Source: an uncultured Subdoligranulum sp. (GTDB lineage Bacteria > Bacillota > Clostridia > Oscillospirales > Ruminococcaceae). From it: a stretch of DNA of 64,000 bases. The position numbers were made by a program, and so were the translations under genes. Location: the NCBI RefSeq assembly GCF_963931595.1, contig NZ_OZ007030.1, forward strand, positions 2,927,240 through 2,991,239. Reading direction: 5' to 3'. Position 1 is the stretch's first letter, and every line of letters starts with the position of its first letter. Under the pieces are notes generated by a model. The model did no database searches. It saw only the letters and a list, made by a program, of their open reading frames with translations, and had not been told where the DNA came from. Positions 63,346 through 64,000 of this stretch are shown here, in pieces.

Positions 63346-64000
63346 GGAACCGCGCCTGCGCTTCACCGAGGAAGAACGGGCGGACCCGGCACTGGAAAAG
63401 CCCATCCGCAAGGCGGAAAAGGCCGCCGCCAAAGCGGACAAGGCGCAGGCAAAAATCCCGAAAAAGCAGGTCAAACGGGCCAAGGTGGACCCCAAGACCG
63501 GCAAGGTCACGACCAAGCTGGTGCTGGAGGATAAGCCCCGGCCGCCCTCCAAGCTGTCCCATACGGTGCGGGACGCGCCGGGCAACGCAGTGGCGGGCAA
63601 GCTCCATCAGGAGATCCGCAAAACCGAGGACGATAACGTGGGCGTGGAAAGCGCCCACAAGTCCGAGGAAGCTGTGGAGACCGGCGTGCATCTGGCGAGG
63701 GAGGGCTACCGCAGCCACAAACTGAAACCTTACCGCAAGGCCGCCCTAGCCGAGCAGAAGCTGGAAAAGGCCAACATCGAGGCGCTGTTCCAGAAATCCG
63801 TCTATGAAAACCCTGCGGCTGCCAGCAACCCGCTGTCTCGCTGGCAGCAGAAACAGCAGATCAAGAAGCAGTACGCCGCCGCCAAACGGGCCGCGCAGTC
63901 CGGCGGGACCGCCGCCGGTGCCGCGCAAAAATCCGGCAAGGCAGCCAAAACGGTCAAAGAAAAGGCCCAGCAGGCCGGTGCCTATGTGATGCAGCACAAG
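63338..64000 (+). CDS. N-terminal part of large basic transfer protein (cut by window)
   Basis: Translation starts at TTG 63338, with GGGAG 6 nt upstream, and stays open to the window end (221 codons visible). The sequence is Lys/Ala/Arg-rich: RLRFTEEERADPALEKPIRKAEKAAAKADKAQAKIPKK, with KLSHTVRDAPGNAV and YRKAALAEQKLEKANIEALFQKSVYENP. In Tn1549-like ICEs the gene after virB4 at this position encodes a long protein with this kind of basic N-terminus, then membrane spans and a CHAP or NlpC/P60 wall hydrolase. That C-terminal part is outside the window, so the hydrolase role is inference. Confidence 0.7.
   Translation, partial: MIKEPRLRFTEEERADPALEKPIRKAEKAAAKADKAQAKIPKKQVKRAKVDPKTGKVTTKLVLEDKPRPPSKLSHTVRDAPGNAVAGKLHQEIRKTEDDNVGVESAHKSEEAVETGVHLAREGYRSHKLKPYRKAALAEQKLEKANIEALFQKSVYENPAAASNPLSRWQQKQQIKKQYAAAKRAAQSGGTAAGAAQKSGKAAKTVKEKAQQAGAYVMQHK

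Larger units (their letters stand above)
52110..64000 (+). mobile_element. Leading part of a Tn1549/CTn-like integrative conjugative element
   Basis: From the break at 52109 to the window end all genes point rightward in the order typical of Tn1549-like ICEs: parA, parB, small genes, rep, KilAC regulator, pcfB, virD4, Maff2, virB6-like, prgI, virB4 and a large transfer protein. The element appears to cut the second mobilizable-element copy. The left limit is inferred from loss of homology only, and the integrase is not in the window. Confidence 0.75.

Overview
The window comes from a GC-rich, Gram-positive, fermentative gut-type anaerobe, most likely an Oscillospiraceae/Ruminococcaceae relative (Faecalibacterium, Gemmiger or Subdoligranulum-like). 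This is inferred from the NfnAB electron-bifurcating transhydrogenase, an 8-Fe ferredoxin, a D-lactate dehydrogenase, a sortase-type surface protein, the Firmicute gene order darA-holB-ricT, and Tn1549-like conjugation genes. No species assignment is possible from sequence reading alone.

Bases 1-24,830 are chromosomal backbone. In order they hold: a secreted protein fragment divergent from a glycosyltransferase-like membrane protein; nfnA-nfnB; a 1,677-residue cell-wall anchored surface protein with a long leader; D-lactate dehydrogenase; ridA; a ribonuclease Z-like hydrolase; a GNAT acetyltransferase; sbcD-sbcC; an Orn/Lys/Arg decarboxylase family protein; a rhomboid-like membrane protein; darA, holB and ricT; a small ferredoxin; a DUF3842 protein; a uridine-kinase-like P-loop kinase; an ECF transporter S component; and a hypothetical protein. 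Several gaps carry related palindromic or MITE-like repeats built around TTTGCAAA or GGCGGGG arms.

Bases 24,838-25,368 form a stable-RNA locus. A consensus promoter precedes two 190-bp tandem units, each starting with the 5' half of a tRNA-Ser gene, and then a complete tRNA-Ser(CGA). A 25.9-kb integrative mobilizable element (about 25,309-51,207) is inserted here. It has a zeta-like kinase, tyrosine integrase, MOB relaxase and MobC, a RepA-like ATPase with a palindrome array, HTH regulators, a SLOG protein, a split HigB/HigA toxin-antitoxin pair, an intact IS21-family insertion, and a large type I restriction-modification island. The RM island has one HsdR, one HsdM, one full HsdS, one single-TRD HsdS, RhuM, a YgjP-like metallopeptidase and five further embedded genes of unclear role.

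At 51,208 the 3' half of the tRNA, the kinase gene and the integrase 3' end appear a second time. This marks the right attachment site and the truncated start of a second, tandem copy of a related element. The two kinase copies differ only at synonymous positions.

From about 52,110 to the window end lies the leading part of a second element, an ICE of the Tn1549/CTn type. It has ParA, ParB, a rep gene with internal iteron-like repeats, a BRO/KilAC regulator, PcfB, a VirD4 coupling protein, Maff2, a VirB6-like membrane protein, PrgI, VirB4 and the start of a large basic transfer protein. Its integrase is not in the window.
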